A program made the position numbers and the translations under genes. A model generated the notes under the pieces. The model ran no database searches, had not been told where the DNA came from, and saw only the letters and a program-made list of their open reading frames with translations. This document shows, piece after piece, positions 56,619 through 64,000 of a DNA stretch of 64,000 nucleotides (positions within the stretch are counted from its first letter, which is position 1; every line of letters starts with the position of its first letter). Origin of the DNA: RGIG5612 sp045600845 (GTDB taxonomy: Bacteria; Bacillota; Clostridia; Lachnospirales; Lachnospiraceae); assembly GCA_045600845.1 (NCBI GenBank), contig JAZRYR010000017.1, forward strand, positions 68,422 to 132,421. The letters are read 5' to 3'.

Positions 56619-58685
56619 TTATTGTACTGTAGTACTTTCTGCAGCTTCGCTACTTTCCGGAAGCTCTTCCTTTGGTTCTTCCGGAACCTGCTCATTAATT
56701 TTTTCCGGCTCTACATAGGTCAATACCACCTGATGGAGAACCTCTCTCGCTTCTTCGTCATTTCTGGAATCCACTGCTTTTTTCAGCAGTTCCAGCTTCT
56801 CTTCCAGTTCTGCTTCAGTCAATGGGTCGTCTTTCTCAACAAAAATCTTATTGTTATCCGTCTTTGTCAGGGTATCGCTCTTCATCAAAAGCTCTTCATA
56901 CAGCTTCTCTCCCGGACGTAATCCGGTTTCTACAATGTCAATATCTTTATATGGCTCAAAGCCACTTAACGTGATCATATTCTCCGCCAGATCCCAGATT
57001 TTTACGGCATGTCCCATGTCCAGAACGCTGAGCTCGCCACTCTTTGCATTTGCGCCGGCCTGAAGAACTAACTGGCTGGCTTCCGGAATTGTCATGAAAT
57101 AGCGCACGATTCGCTTATCTGTTACGGTTACCGGGCCGCCATTGGCAATCTGTTTTTTAAACAGCGGAATTACGCTTCCGGCACTTCCTAAGACGTTACC
57201 AAAACGGGTACAGTTGAAATTGGTCTCTTTGTTAATCTTCGCATGGCCTAAAACAATCATTTCGCACATGCGCTTGGTAGCTCCCATAACATTGGTCGGG
57301 TTTACGGCTTTGTCAGTAGATACCATGATGAATTTCTTTGCATGATATTTTTCCGCCATGCGTACGGAACATAACGTGCCAAATATATTATTCTTTATGG
57401 CTTCACAAACATTATTTTCCATCAGTGGCACATGTTTATGTGCGGCGGCGTGAATAACAACATCCGGCTGGTATTTTCGGAATACCTGCTCCATGCCTTC
57501 TTCATCCTCTACTGAAGTAATTTCTACCTTCAGATTCAAATTTCCGTCATAAGCAATGCGGAGCTCCTGCTGAATGTCGTAGGCACCATTTTCATAAATA
57601 TCTAAAATTACCAGCTGCTTCGGTTCCATGCGTGCAATCTGTCGGCATAGCTCACTGCCGATGCTTCCGCCACCACCGGTGATCAGAACCGTCTTTCCCT
57701 TATAATAAGCTTCGGTCTTTTCGTCGTTTACTTCTACTTCCCGGCGAAACAACAGTTCTTCGGTATCGAACTCTCTTAACTGGCGTCTGCCTCCGCCGGC
57801 AGTGTGAACCGTCGGATAGTCATATACTTTAATTTTGAAGCCAGCTCCTTTATAGAAAGAATACAGCTTCTGCCGTTCCTCAAAGGATTTTTCCGGAAGA
57901 GCAAAAATTACTTCCTGAACGTCAATGTCATTTAATAAATCCTGGCTAAAATCTTCTTCGCTGATAACCGGAATGTTCATAATTTTCCGGCCAATTTTAT
58001 CGGTGTCAACGTCAACAAAGCATACCGGAGTGTACGGAGCCCTGGCGTTGCTCAAAAGCTCTTCCGCCAGATTTACACCAACTCTTCCGGCTCCGATAAT
58101 GGCCACGTTGATTTTCCGTGCTTCCAGGGATGCCGCCTCAGGATTGTCTACATTAATGTTCATGCCACCAAAGATACGCAGGATGGTGCGAAGCACTTTT
58201 CCCTTGTGGGTACGTCTGGTTCCCGCCTGATAGGCAAAGTAGTAAATCATACGGATGGACATGGCCCCCAATAAACTCAGGCATACGATGGACAGAAGGC
58301 TGATGAACATAATATGTTCTATCGGCAAAAAAGCTTCGGCAATCAGATAAATAATACCACCAATCAAGTCGGCCAGAAACAGACGGATATAGGCTTTCAT
58401 GCCACCATATCGCCAGATCTGACGATAAACATCGAAAACAAAACGCAGTCCAAAAACGCATACAAAGCCGATCAGGGACTGGATCAGTACGCCCTTGGTG
58501 GTAATCGCTTCATCGGAGCTTAAATGAAGTCCGACCACCAAAAGCTCTGCAATAATAAAAATAATGATATCGTAAACAACCAAAAGCCAGCGGACGTTGG
58601 TTCTGCTGGTAATTCCATTTGCTTCTTTTGATTCTTTTCGGGTCATAACATTTTCCGTTTTATGTTGTTTTTTCTTGTCACTCAT
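56619..58685 (-). CDS. CapD/PglF-type nucleotide-sugar 4,6-dehydratase (membrane)
   Basis: 688 residues. Four N-terminal membrane helices (about 30-150), a first Rossmann-like domain (VAIIGAGRVGVNLAEELL), then the catalytic SDR domain: TGGGGSIGSELCRQI near 335, HAAAHKHVPLMENN, and STDKAVNPTNVMGATKR where Met replaces the usual catalytic Tyr, as in PglF/WbpM. The C-terminal tail is acidic and Pro/Glu-rich. It makes UDP-4-keto-6-deoxy-GlcNAc for the aminotransferase 13 bases downstream. The 67-base gap upstream contains a terminator, so it probably starts its own transcript, though no strong promoter or ribosome site is evident. Confidence 0.93.
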   Translation of the reverse strand: MSDKKKQHKTENVMTRKESKEANGITSRTNVRWLLVVYDIIIFIIAELLVVGLHLSSDEAITTKGVLIQSLIGFVCVFGLRFVFDVYRQIWRYGGMKAYIRLFLADLIGGIIYLIAEAFLPIEHIMFISLLSIVCLSLLGAMSIRMIYYFAYQAGTRRTHKGKVLRTILRIFGGMNINVDNPEAASLEARKINVAIIGAGRVGVNLAEELLSNARAPYTPVCFVDVDTDKIGRKIMNIPVISEEDFSQDLLNDIDVQEVIFALPEKSFEERQKLYSFYKGAGFKIKVYDYPTVHTAGGGRRQLREFDTEELLFRREVEVNDEKTEAYYKGKTVLITGGGGSIGSELCRQIARMEPKQLVILDIYENGAYDIQQELRIAYDGNLNLKVEITSVEDEEGMEQVFRKYQPDVVIHAAAHKHVPLMENNVCEAIKNNIFGTLCSVRMAEKYHAKKFIMVSTDKAVNPTNVMGATKRMCEMIVLGHAKINKETNFNCTRFGNVLGSAGSVIPLFKKQIANGGPVTVTDKRIVRYFMTIPEASQLVLQAGANAKSGELSVLDMGHAVKIWDLAENMITLSGFEPYKDIDIVETGLRPGEKLYEELLMKSDTLTKTDNNKIFVEKDDPLTEAELEEKLELLKKAVDSRNDEEAREVLHQVVLTYVEPEKINEQVPEEPKEELPESSEAAESTTVQ

Positions 58686-58727
58686 AACTAATTATTTTAA
58701 CATATTTTTGCCCTTAAAACAACTTCA

Positions 58728-58747
58728 GGGGTCGGTTTCCCGACCCC
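58728..58747. terminator. Terminator between DHHW and dehydratase genes
   Basis: GGGGTCGG / CCGACCCC with a TTTC-type loop. TTTTTT follows on plus; TGAAGTTGTTTT follows on minus, the direction of the DHHW gene ending at 58752. Confidence 0.75.
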
Positions 58748-58751
58748 TTTT

Positions 58752-60119
58752 TTACTGGTCCCCCAGTTGGCTGCTGAGCTGATATAAAATATATTCATTG
58801 TCGTAGGCATGAAGGTCTCCAATCACGACAAATACATCCGAGATATTATACTTCTGAATCATTTCTTGTACGGTGTAGCCTACGGTCCAATAGTCGTAGT
58901 ACCTGCAATCCAGATAGTGGACCTGTCCATAATTGGCAAGCACCTGTGGAACGAATCCTAAACCGAAGGAATCGCAGATGACAAGGGCTCTGCGGTCCTT
59001 CCCGTTATTACATTCCGCATAAGTCCACGGACCGGCAGGCCCTCCTAAGTATACGGTATATCGATCGTTATACATTGCATCAAAATTAAGCAATGGAATT
59101 TCATAGTAGGAATCCACGCCGTCGATTCTCCGCCAGGAAACGTCAAATTTCGGTGTGACCAGATCCAGACGGTCCGGATTTTCCTCCATGTAAAGCGTTG
59201 GACCATCCCGGTAATAAGTTCCTAAGAAAGGCTCCTCCACCTGAATGTTAAAATCTTCCCAGGCGGCTGGTTTCTGTCCGGCCATCTTCATCATTTCCGA
59301 ATAAACCAGCCAGGTTCCATATGGAGTCCAATGCATGTCACTACGGAAGTATACATACTCGCCTCGTTCAATCCCCTGCCCTAAAATCTCGGCACTGTTT
59401 ACCGCACGGACTTTGGAGCCGGATGCCGCATCCACCAGCTCCTCGCTGGTAGAAACGAAGCCGCCTTTTCCCGGATCCGCTACATAACGATTTCCTGCAA
59501 TACTTTGCGGAACCATGGTAAATACTACATGGCCATCCTCCGGAAGACAGTTGGCAACACGGTTCAGAACCGAGGCCGTCGCTAAAATTCCGTCCTTGGA
59601 GAAGTAATAATAGTCTTCTTCGTTTATGGAAATCCCCAGCCAGTCATCAAAGGAATCGATGTCTCTGGTGGATTTCGGTTTTACGTTCATTGCTTCTTTT
59701 TCTGCCAGTTCTTCCTGCTGACGGCGCAATTCTTCTTCTCGCTGACGACGCAATTCTTCCGCCATTCTCGCCATCTCTTCATCGGAAACCTTCTCTCCTG
59801 CCAGAGCATCCTTCGCCCCGGACTGAATGGCCAGGGAGTCTTCATAGCTGGCAAAGCTGACACGGTCTTTCAGACGATTATAGAAGCTAATGGCCGAAGA
59901 ACGGCCGATAATATGGTCGGCCAGAAAGGACTCCGTGTCATCGCTGATGTTTCCATTAAAAACATTCTGCAGGCAGAAGTCCGGCGCCAGAGCCAGGGTC
60001 CGGTTTTCCGATTCAATGACCTCTCCGCCTTTTCCGGCGAACAGGAAATTAACTCCTAAGAAAACCATAAGGGCAATCCATATTCCAGATAAAATTAGAT
60101 AAAGCGTTTTCTTTTTCAT
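58752..60119 (-). CDS. DHHW-family (AlgX/AlgJ-like) protein
   Basis: 455 residues. One N-terminal membrane helix (TLYLILSGIWIALMVFLGVNF); a charged coiled coil at about 113-145 (EEMARMAEELRRQREEELRR). The extracytoplasmic SGNH-like domain has the family signature DMHWTPYG near 263 and a RALVICDSFGLGFV block with the candidate Ser. These proteins work with MBOAT acyltransferases to O-acetylate exported polysaccharides. It directly follows the MBOAT gene and is terminated by a hairpin, forming a two-gene unit. Confidence 0.88.
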   Translation of the reverse strand: MKKKTLYLILSGIWIALMVFLGVNFLFAGKGGEVIESENRTLALAPDFCLQNVFNGNISDDTESFLADHIIGRSSAISFYNRLKDRVSFASYEDSLAIQSGAKDALAGEKVSDEEMARMAEELRRQREEELRRQQEELAEKEAMNVKPKSTRDIDSFDDWLGISINEEDYYYFSKDGILATASVLNRVANCLPEDGHVVFTMVPQSIAGNRYVADPGKGGFVSTSEELVDAASGSKVRAVNSAEILGQGIERGEYVYFRSDMHWTPYGTWLVYSEMMKMAGQKPAAWEDFNIQVEEPFLGTYYRDGPTLYMEENPDRLDLVTPKFDVSWRRIDGVDSYYEIPLLNFDAMYNDRYTVYLGGPAGPWTYAECNNGKDRRALVICDSFGLGFVPQVLANYGQVHYLDCRYYDYWTVGYTVQEMIQKYNISDVFVVIGDLHAYDNEYILYQLSSQLGDQ

Positions 60120-60208
60120 AAAAATCTATTGCAACCTTGCAGCAAAGCTTTTTAGACTTTGCTCCGTTAATGTTTTGTTTCCTCAAATCCTTCCCATCTT
60201 CGTCCCGC

Positions 60209-61693
60209 CTAAAACCGAAAGTACAGGAATGGGTTGAAGCTGCTTCCTGCCAGGAAAATCAGTCCCAACACAAAGATGCCGGTGCATAAAACAAACTTGA
60301 TAAGAATCTGGGCGGTCGGCTGTGTTAATTCCTCTACCACTTTGGTGCGGATGAGTTTTTCTCCCACCTGCTGCACCGTTACTCTTCTGCCCGGCATACG
60401 AATTTCCGGTGCCGGCATCTTGCAGTATTTTTCTGCCAGTTTTTTCATGATCGGTTTCCAACGGATGCATGCGATGGCTGCAATCACGAAAAGGACGGCG
60501 TAAGCCTTCACACAGTAAACAGAAACGGAATCGGTTCCGGCGCTGCTGCCAATGCCGAACATGGCGCCAATATGATGAAGCCCCTCCGTCAGGCTATCGT
60601 GATAGAAGAATACCCAGGCGATAATGACGATGAGCATGGTATAAATCCAACGGATGATCTTCGGCAGCTTGTCTAACAATTTGCCCCACACATATTTTTC
60701 CAGAATCAGGAAGATTCCATAGTAAACGCCCCAGATGATGAAGTTCCAGGAAGCACCATGCCAGAAGCCGGTTAAGGCCCAGACAATCATCAGGTTGAGG
60801 ATGTGCCGGGCTGGTTTTACCCGGTTTCCGCCCAACGGAATATATACATAGTCCCGGAAGAAGGTGCTCAAGGAAATGTGCCATCTTCTCCAGAAATCGG
60901 TAATGCTGATGGAGGTATATGGATAATTGAAGTTCTCCAGGAACGGGAAACCGAACATTTTTCCCATGCCTATGGCCATGTCGGAATAGCCGGAGAAGTC
61001 GAAGTAAATCTGGAAGGTATAAGCGATGGCGCCTAACCATGCAGCCAGCACACTGATGTTGTTGGACAGATCCAGATAAGATAAGATTTCGCCGCACATG
61101 TTGGCAATCAGAATCTTCTTGCCGAAGCCGGCGAAGAACCGGCAAAGGCCGTTGAAGAATTCCGACGGGTCGATAACTCTCTCGTCCAGATACGGCTCGA
61201 TATAGGTATAGTTAACAATCGGTCCTGCAATCAGCTGCGGGAAGAAGCTGATGTAAAGGGCCAGTTTTATAATGTTCTTCTGAGTCGGAACCTTCCGTCT
61301 CCATACGTCTACGGTATAGGTGATGATCTGGAAGGTGTAGAAAGAAATGCCGATTGGCAGTGTTTTTGCCGGCACATCGGCGCCGAATATATTCACGATA
61401 AATGAGAAATATTTGAAGTAGAAAAGGAAGGCCACGCTAAGGCCGACACCGACAATCATGAAGGCGGTCCGGGCGGCGGCGCTTTTCGCTTTGTCCATCA
61501 ATATGCCTGCAGCATAGTTGACGCCGATGGACAAAATCATGATGAGAACGAACTTTGGCTCTCCCCAGGCATAGAAAACAAGGGACAAAACCGTCAGCAC
61601 GCAGTTGCGCCAGATTTTGTTCTTGCACACGTAATACAGTATGACCGTTATCGGAAAGAAAAACGCTATAAATGTCAGGGACGAAAAAACCAT
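60209..61693 (-). CDS. MBOAT O-acyltransferase (AlgI-like)
   Basis: 494 residues from ATG 61693 (AAAGGA and AGGAG upstream). About 11 membrane helices. Family motifs: LPIGISFYTFQIITYTVDVWR, FFPQLIAGPIV, ITDFWRRWHISLSTFFRDYVYIPLGG and the catalytic-His segment ALTGFWHGASWNFIIWG. It moves acyl (usually acetyl) groups across the membrane to a surface glycan. A partner DHHW gene follows after 89 bases, and an SGNH-like protein is encoded at the end of the glycan operon. Substrate not fixed by sequence. Confidence 0.94.
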   Translation of the reverse strand: MVFSSLTFIAFFFPITVILYYVCKNKIWRNCVLTVLSLVFYAWGEPKFVLIMILSIGVNYAAGILMDKAKSAAARTAFMIVGVGLSVAFLFYFKYFSFIVNIFGADVPAKTLPIGISFYTFQIITYTVDVWRRKVPTQKNIIKLALYISFFPQLIAGPIVNYTYIEPYLDERVIDPSEFFNGLCRFFAGFGKKILIANMCGEILSYLDLSNNISVLAAWLGAIAYTFQIYFDFSGYSDMAIGMGKMFGFPFLENFNYPYTSISITDFWRRWHISLSTFFRDYVYIPLGGNRVKPARHILNLMIVWALTGFWHGASWNFIIWGVYYGIFLILEKYVWGKLLDKLPKIIRWIYTMLIVIIAWVFFYHDSLTEGLHHIGAMFGIGSSAGTDSVSVYCVKAYAVLFVIAAIACIRWKPIMKKLAEKYCKMPAPEIRMPGRRVTVQQVGEKLIRTKVVEELTQPTAQILIKFVLCTGIFVLGLIFLAGSSFNPFLYFRF

Positions 61694-61837
61694 ATCTCCT
61701 GTTTCCTTTCCCGTTATTTTACCATTTTTCTTTCCACAAGTGTATAATTTTTGTATGAACAATAGAAACCTATGATAGAAAATTTGTTTATAAAAATGAT
61801 ATGATGTAAGAGACCAGAATAATTAAGGAGACGGCTT

Positions 61838-63613
61838 ATGCGAAAAACAGTAAAGAAATCTATCGGTATCTTCCTTCTCATCACCTTCATTCTGTCGGCA
61901 ATGACCTTTGCAGGATGCGGTAACGAGAAATCCAGCTCGGTATCCAATATGGAAGAAAAAACGATTCCTATCTATTATGGAGACATTGAGCACACTGGAG
62001 AACTGACACTGAATTATTTTGATGGAATCGAAGACATTCCATATATCTGTCTGGAGGAAATCGCAAAACTCCTGAACGGCTTGTATTCGGCCTTCCATGA
62101 GTCGGCTTATAACGTTGCGACCGAAACGGATGGTGGTGCATATGCTCTGATCCGTGAAAACGGCTCTGCCGTATATCTCTCTCCGGCAACTCAGCGTATT
62201 ACCTTCAGCCAGGTAGGAGACTTCAACATGGATCCGGACCATGCCAGCAATATTCTGGACATTGTACTCACTGGCGGAACCGACCCTGATTCCAATTTAT
62301 TTCTTCACCGTAAGAATGCCGTACGCACGGCTGCCCCATATATGATTGAACTGGAAAAGTATTATATTGAAATGAAGGAAGGAAACGGTACGGTTTATAT
62401 TCCGTTACAGACCGTAAGCGACCTGTTCCTTTCTCCGATTGAAACATGTGCTGCATATAACGGAAAAATCGTGGCATGCACTTCCGGTGGACTTTCCGAC
62501 GAAATGGGACCGAAAGGCGAATTGGGCGAACTGTTTTATGATTGTGAACGTGGTCAGCGAAGCGATGACCTGGCGTTTTTCTGTTACAACGAACTGTGTC
62601 TGGGTCTGGACTTTAACTACGGCCTGAAAGAGAAACATCATATTACCGATTTTTCCACATTCTTTGCGGAAACAGGTCTCACGGAGCAGCTCATGAGCAA
62701 TGATCCTTTGGTCTTTGACTATGCCATCTCCTCTCTTTGTAATCTGTACTTCGGTGATCTGCACAGTGCTTTTGGTTCGGTTTCGCCTTTGCTGGAACCT
62801 ACTACCTCTACCATCAGCCAGGAACTTTTCTCCTATGATCTGATGAGCTATATGAACAACGCTCTTATCGTCAATGAAGGCCGCCGCGAGTTCTACGGCA
62901 AACCGACCGAGGTTCCTGCCTACGAAGAAGTAGGAAATACTGCCTATATTACGTTTGATGTCTTTACCATGGATACGGACCGGGATTATTATTCTGCAGA
63001 CCTTTCCGAAGCTGCAGACTACACCTGCAGCAATGCGGACACGGTTCTTTTGCTCTGCTACGCAAACCAGCAGATTCACCGGGAAAACAGTCCGATTGAA
63101 AACGTGGTTATCGACCTGCGTTGTAATGGTGGCGGTTTTCTTGATGCCGCTATGGCGGTTTGCTCCTGGTTCCTTGGTACGTCCTGCCTGCATCTGGAAG
63201 ACGCCATTGACGGTGCCCAGGCTTCTACCTGCTATCAGTTTGATGCGAACCTTGACCATGTTTTCAATTCCACTACGGATTGTGTAAATGGTCTCAATAT
63301 GAACCGGTTCTGCCTGATTTCCCCTGCTAGTTTTTCCTGTGGAAATCTGGTGCCAGCCTTATTTAAATCCAACGGTCTGGTTACCTTAATCGGGCAGCGC
63401 TCCGGCGGTGGTGCTTGTGCGGTTGGCACGATGTCACTTGCGGATGGAACCATTTTCAACTGCTCCAGCCGCTACCGTATTTCCACTTCCATCAATGGCA
63501 GCTACTATGATGTAGACCAGGGTGTGGACCCCCATTACACTCTTCCGGATATGTCTCAGTATTATGATCGGGAAAAACTGACGGAATATATTAACGGTCT
63601 GCTTTGGAAATAA
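61838..63613 (+). CDS. S41-family peptidase-like lipoprotein
   Basis: 591 residues. Lipoprotein signal (IFLLITFILSAMTFAGC, lipid Cys27), AAGGAG seven bases before the ATG. The C-terminal third is a tail-specific-protease (S41) core: ENVVIDLRCNGGGF, then CLISPASFSCGNLVPALF with the candidate Ser of ASFSCGN, then LIGQRSGGGACAVG. No PDZ domain is evident. The N-terminal half is unassigned, possibly substrate-binding (IPYICLEEIAKLL recalls copper-amine-oxidase-like N domains). Extracytoplasmic, anchored in the membrane. It has its own promoter region and terminator and is divergent from the MBOAT gene. Confidence 0.82.
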   Translation: MRKTVKKSIGIFLLITFILSAMTFAGCGNEKSSSVSNMEEKTIPIYYGDIEHTGELTLNYFDGIEDIPYICLEEIAKLLNGLYSAFHESAYNVATETDGGAYALIRENGSAVYLSPATQRITFSQVGDFNMDPDHASNILDIVLTGGTDPDSNLFLHRKNAVRTAAPYMIELEKYYIEMKEGNGTVYIPLQTVSDLFLSPIETCAAYNGKIVACTSGGLSDEMGPKGELGELFYDCERGQRSDDLAFFCYNELCLGLDFNYGLKEKHHITDFSTFFAETGLTEQLMSNDPLVFDYAISSLCNLYFGDLHSAFGSVSPLLEPTTSTISQELFSYDLMSYMNNALIVNEGRREFYGKPTEVPAYEEVGNTAYITFDVFTMDTDRDYYSADLSEAADYTCSNADTVLLLCYANQQIHRENSPIENVVIDLRCNGGGFLDAAMAVCSWFLGTSCLHLEDAIDGAQASTCYQFDANLDHVFNSTTDCVNGLNMNRFCLISPASFSCGNLVPALFKSNGLVTLIGQRSGGGACAVGTMSLADGTIFNCSSRYRISTSINGSYYDVDQGVDPHYTLPDMSQYYDREKLTEYINGLLWK

Positions 63614-63680
63614 GTGTTACAAAAAACATGGGAGAGACTTTCAAAGTCAGATCCCCCTAAGGAAGAAATCTAACATGAAA

Positions 63681-63717
63681 ACCCGCCGAAGAAGATAGTA
63701 TTTTCTCTTCGGCGGGT
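63681..63717 (+). terminator. Terminator of the S41 lipoprotein gene
   Basis: Perfect 12-base inverted repeat ACCCGCCGAAGA / TCTTCGGCGGGT with a 13-base loop, followed by AATTTTTCG. Confidence 0.9.
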
Positions 63718-63816
63718 AATTTTTCGTCTCAGCAACCTGAATTTATGGAGATGCCATTGCCTTGTAAATCAGATTTGTCGCGTAGACATTGCCTCGTCAA
63801 GCATGGGATTTGTGTG

Positions 63817-63859
63817 GATACCATCAACTCGGCAAACTGGGAGTTGTTGAGATGGTATC
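63817..63859. other. Long hairpin in the right-hand intergenic end
   Basis: GATACCATCAACTC (63817-63830) pairs with GAGTT (63841-63845) and GATGGTATC (63851-63859). The stretch from 63718 to the right edge shows no convincing gene; a 62-codon frame at 63745 lacks a ribosome site and family. Confidence 0.45.
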
Positions 63860-64000
63860 AACTCGAAAAATCAGAAATTAGCAAAATTCTATCCATCCAA
63901 ACAGGAATTAGTGAAAAAATTTCCTCCAAATAAATATTATTTTTAAAAATTGACAAGATTTTTTCGTTTTGGCATGAATCGTCGACGGATTTCTCCTTAT

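Noticed and set aside
63745..63933. 62-codon frame at the right edge
   Set aside because: No ribosome site or recognisable family, and it overlaps a long hairpin.

Overview
The window is a bacterial chromosome segment, most likely from an anaerobic, amino-acid-fermenting Clostridia (Bacillota) member. The evidence is an oxygen-sensitive indolepyruvate:ferredoxin oxidoreductase operon (iorAB), a UroD/methyltransferase-MoaF pair, AGGAGG-type ribosome sites, double-glycine leader peptides, a sortase-type surface protein and C_GCAxxG_C_C proteins. The species cannot be named from the sequence. Most of the window is of mixed composition. The stretch from about 24 to 37.9 kb is clearly more AT-rich and looks acquired.

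Layout. 0-9 kb (mostly minus strand): the 5' part of a domain-permuted GH3 glycosidase, AsnA, a flavin-reductase-like gene with a broken start, a MATE exporter, a secreted/membrane lipase-like protein and an unknown cytosolic protein. 9-13.7 kb: a UroD-family methyltransferase and a MoaF-family protein separated by a hairpin-rich spacer, then a repeat-rich zone in which two 179-bp direct repeats flank a nuclease-like gene, then a NERD protein. 14-18.3 kb: MutT-type Nudix and the iorA-iorB-ubiquitin-like-FrhB-like operon. 18.3-24 kb: two GG-leader peptide genes, a DUF4143 ATPase, a tandemly duplicated C_GCAxxG_C_C gene whose second copy has a stop codon, and a complete IS1182-type element with perfect 20-bp ends.

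24-38.7 kb is a defence-like island. It holds (a) a two-gene unit encoding a 1561-aa GHKL-ATPase/phosphoribosyltransferase protein and a GAF-like/metallophosphoesterase protein with overlapping reading frames; (b) an operon encoding a PLD-SF2 helicase-DUF3427 protein and a Nudix-SIR2 fusion; and (c) an AlbA_2/Schlafen-type winged-helix regulator flanked by two paralogous, very acidic small proteins and by operator-like repeats. Unit (a) is the best candidate for an undescribed system. Its architecture resembles nucleotide-signalling immunity, but its function is inference.

38.7-48.4 kb: a gene fusing a double-glycine export leader to an acyl carrier protein, a surface protein with MABP-like repeats followed by a condensation-fold acyltransferase and a PAP2 phosphatase, a PfkB sugar kinase with a repetitive insert, a second MoaF protein and a second MATE exporter. 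48.7-51.2 kb: an APC permease and a LicC-like nucleotidyltransferase. 51.4-61.7 kb: an extracellular glycan locus on the minus strand. It encodes a MBOAT O-acyltransferase and DHHW protein, then a CapD/PglF-type dehydratase, PglE-type aminotransferase, priming sugar transferase, two GT2 enzymes and an SGNH-like protein. Together these would make an amino-dideoxy sugar, load it on the lipid carrier, extend it and O-acylate it. 61.8-63.6 kb: an S41-type lipoprotein protease.

No rRNA, tRNA or CRISPR array was recognised. Coordinates were read by eye; promoters and terminators are pattern calls without scoring.
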